Shown here: piece by piece, positions 63,126 to 64,000 of the stretch
Position numbering within the stretch: the stretch's first letter is position 1
Layout of the letters: each line of letters opens with the position of its first letter
NCBI RefSeq assembly: GCF_021310995.1
Contig: NZ_CP054151.1
Location: 124,001-188,000 of the forward strand
DNA: 64,000 bases
From: Agrobacterium vaccinii
Lineage (GTDB): Bacteria; Pseudomonadota; Alphaproteobacteria; Rhizobiales; Rhizobiaceae
Direction of reading: 5' to 3'
Made by a program: the position numbers and the translations under genes
Notes under the pieces: model-generated
The model's input: the letters and a program-made list of their open reading frames with translations, nothing else
What the model was told of the DNA's origin: nothing
Databases searched by the model: none

Positions 63126-64000
63126 CTATTGCAGAGAAACGTTGGCGGCCTTGATGACCTCGGCCCACTTGGCCGTTTCCTTGTCGATGAAAGCCTGGAA
63201 CTCCGCTGGCGTGTTGCCAACCGGCGTGACACCCATCGCCTTGAGCTTTGCCTGCATGGCCGGATCAGCGATGATCGCCTGCACTTCGGAGCTCAGCTTA
63301 TCGACAATTTCCGGTGGCGTGCCGGGAGGCGCGAAGAGACCGTGCCACGAGGTTGCCTCGAAGCCGGGAATAACGCTTGCCATCGTCGGCACGTCGGGCA
63401 GAAGATCGGCCTTCTCAAGGCTTGTCACCGCCAACGCCTTAAGCTTTCCAGCCTTCACCTGCTGGGCGGCCGTTGGGATGTTATCAAACATCATGTCGAC
63501 GTGGCCAGCCACGACATCAAGGATTGCCTGGCTGCTGCCTTTGTAGGGCACATGGGTAATCTTTATGCCCGTTTTGGTGGCCAGGAGTTCCCCTGCAAGA
63601 TGGATTGAGGTCCCCACGCCGGAAGACGCATAAGTGTGTTTGCCCTCGTCCGTTTTGAGGAATGCGATAAGCTCCTCGACAGTGTTCGCCTTGATCTTGT
63701 CCGGGTTCACGACCAAGACATTCGGCAGGCTGGCAATCAACGAAATAGGCGCAAAGCCTTTTTCCTTATCGTAAGGCAGGGTCTTGTAGAGTGTCTGATT
63801 GATCGCATTCGAGCTGACAGTACCCATGCCGATCGTGTAGCCGTCTGGCTTGGACCGAGCGAGATCGCCAAGACCGATATTGCCGCCGGCTCCGGGTTTG
63901 TTTTCAACGATGAAACGTTGACCCAGCCGCTTATCAAGCTCTTCGGCGACGAGACGCCCGAACGTATCAGTATTGCCGCCTGCCGCGAACGGCACCACCA
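63126..64000 (-). CDS. tctC: Tripartite tricarboxylate receptor (TctC/Bug family), 5' end outside window
   Basis: At least 290 residues of a Bug-family extracytoplasmic receptor. VPFAAGGNTDTFGRLVAEEL is the family opening after the first strand, then ENKPGAGGNIG, VPYKGSSQAILDVVAGHVDMMFDNIPTA and the DVPTMASVIPGFEATSWHGLFAPPGTP segment. The signal peptide and the first about 30 residues lie beyond the window edge. It captures the organic acid for TctAB. Two hairpin-free bases of context precede TctB, so all are likely one operon. Confidence 0.92.
   Translation of the reverse strand, partial: VVPFAAGGNTDTFGRLVAEELDKRLGQRFIVENKPGAGGNIGLGDLARSKPDGYTIGMGTVSSNAINQTLYKTLPYDKEKGFAPISLIASLPNVLVVNPDKIKANTVEELIAFLKTDEGKHTYASSGVGTSIHLAGELLATKTGIKITHVPYKGSSQAILDVVAGHVDMMFDNIPTAAQQVKAGKLKALAVTSLEKADLLPDVPTMASVIPGFEATSWHGLFAPPGTPPEIVDKLSSEVQAIIADPAMQAKLKAMGVTPVGNTPAEFQAFIDKETAKWAEVIKAANVSLQ

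Overview
The window looks like an accessory catabolic region of a Rhizobiaceae-type alphaproteobacterium (Agrobacterium/Rhizobium-like). This is inferred from gene content: several polar-amino-acid ABC importers, GntR/FCD regulators, a D-hydantoinase/N-carbamoylase set of the kind known from Agrobacterium, and a phosphoketolase/acetate kinase pair. No rRNA, tRNA, CRISPR array or replication gene was seen. Genes are densely packed, often with ATGA or TAATG overlaps. The content is almost entirely nutrient import plus peripheral catabolism, as expected of a secondary replicon or megaplasmid.

Layout. (A) 1-5093, plus strand: end of a solute-binding protein, two permeases and an ATPase of a polar amino acid importer, an MmgE/PrpD protein and an NtaA/SnaA/DszA-type flavin monooxygenase. 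(B) 5189-9339, plus: pyridoxamine-oxidase-like flavoprotein, acetate kinase, phosphoketolase. (C) 9541-18000: an amino acid-type ABC importer and a 2-hydroxyacid dehydrogenase with a GntR regulator (minus), divergent from an enolase-superfamily enzyme, an SDR, an L-idonate-dehydrogenase-like enzyme and an AllA-like ureidoglycolate lyase (plus), probably a sugar-acid pathway. (D) 18576-34779: a peptide/nickel-type ABC system whose operon also encodes a second, signal-less binding protein, a VOC protein and a NACHT-like ATPase fused to a formylglycine-generating-enzyme-like domain. Around it lie a thiosulfate/3-mercaptopyruvate-type sulfurtransferase, a fused Dpp-type ATPase, a GntR regulator, an Asp/Glu/hydantoin racemase, a cyclic amidohydrolase, a DapA-family protein, an atypical SDR and a PatB/MalY-type C-S lyase. 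Three copies of a GATAT-N10-ATATC-like palindrome sit in the control regions of this block.

(E) 34849-37791, minus: another polar amino acid importer with a DUF1989 (urea-carboxylase-associated) protein. (F) 38133-48096: an M24-family protein (plus), then a tightly coupled eight-gene minus-strand operon (pxpB, pxpC, GntR, 2-hydroxyacid dehydrogenase, M20 carbamoylase, GntR, creatinase-like protein, VOC), divergent from pxpA and a D-amino acid aminotransferase. (G) 48380-55485, plus: amino acid importer, N-carbamoyl-D-amino acid hydrolase, D-hydantoinase, hydantoin racemase and a LysR regulator. F and G together could import and open hydantoins and 5-oxoproline, remove the carbamoyl group from either enantiomer, and deaminate the D-amino acid. 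(H) 55640-58391: a decayed IS3-family transposase, an old-yellow-enzyme gene divergent from an ArsR regulator across a perfect operator-like palindrome, and a small conserved-looking protein. (I) 58518-64000, minus: an RraA-family protein, an IlvD/Edd sugar-acid dehydratase and a tripartite tricarboxylate-type transporter (TctA, TctB, partial TctC).

The most unusual piece is block D, where a STAND/NACHT-type ATPase is co-translated with importer parts and a cytosolic binding protein and appears to share one regulon with sulfur-handling and cyclic-amide-handling enzymes. No published system of exactly this composition is known to me, but I had no database to search.
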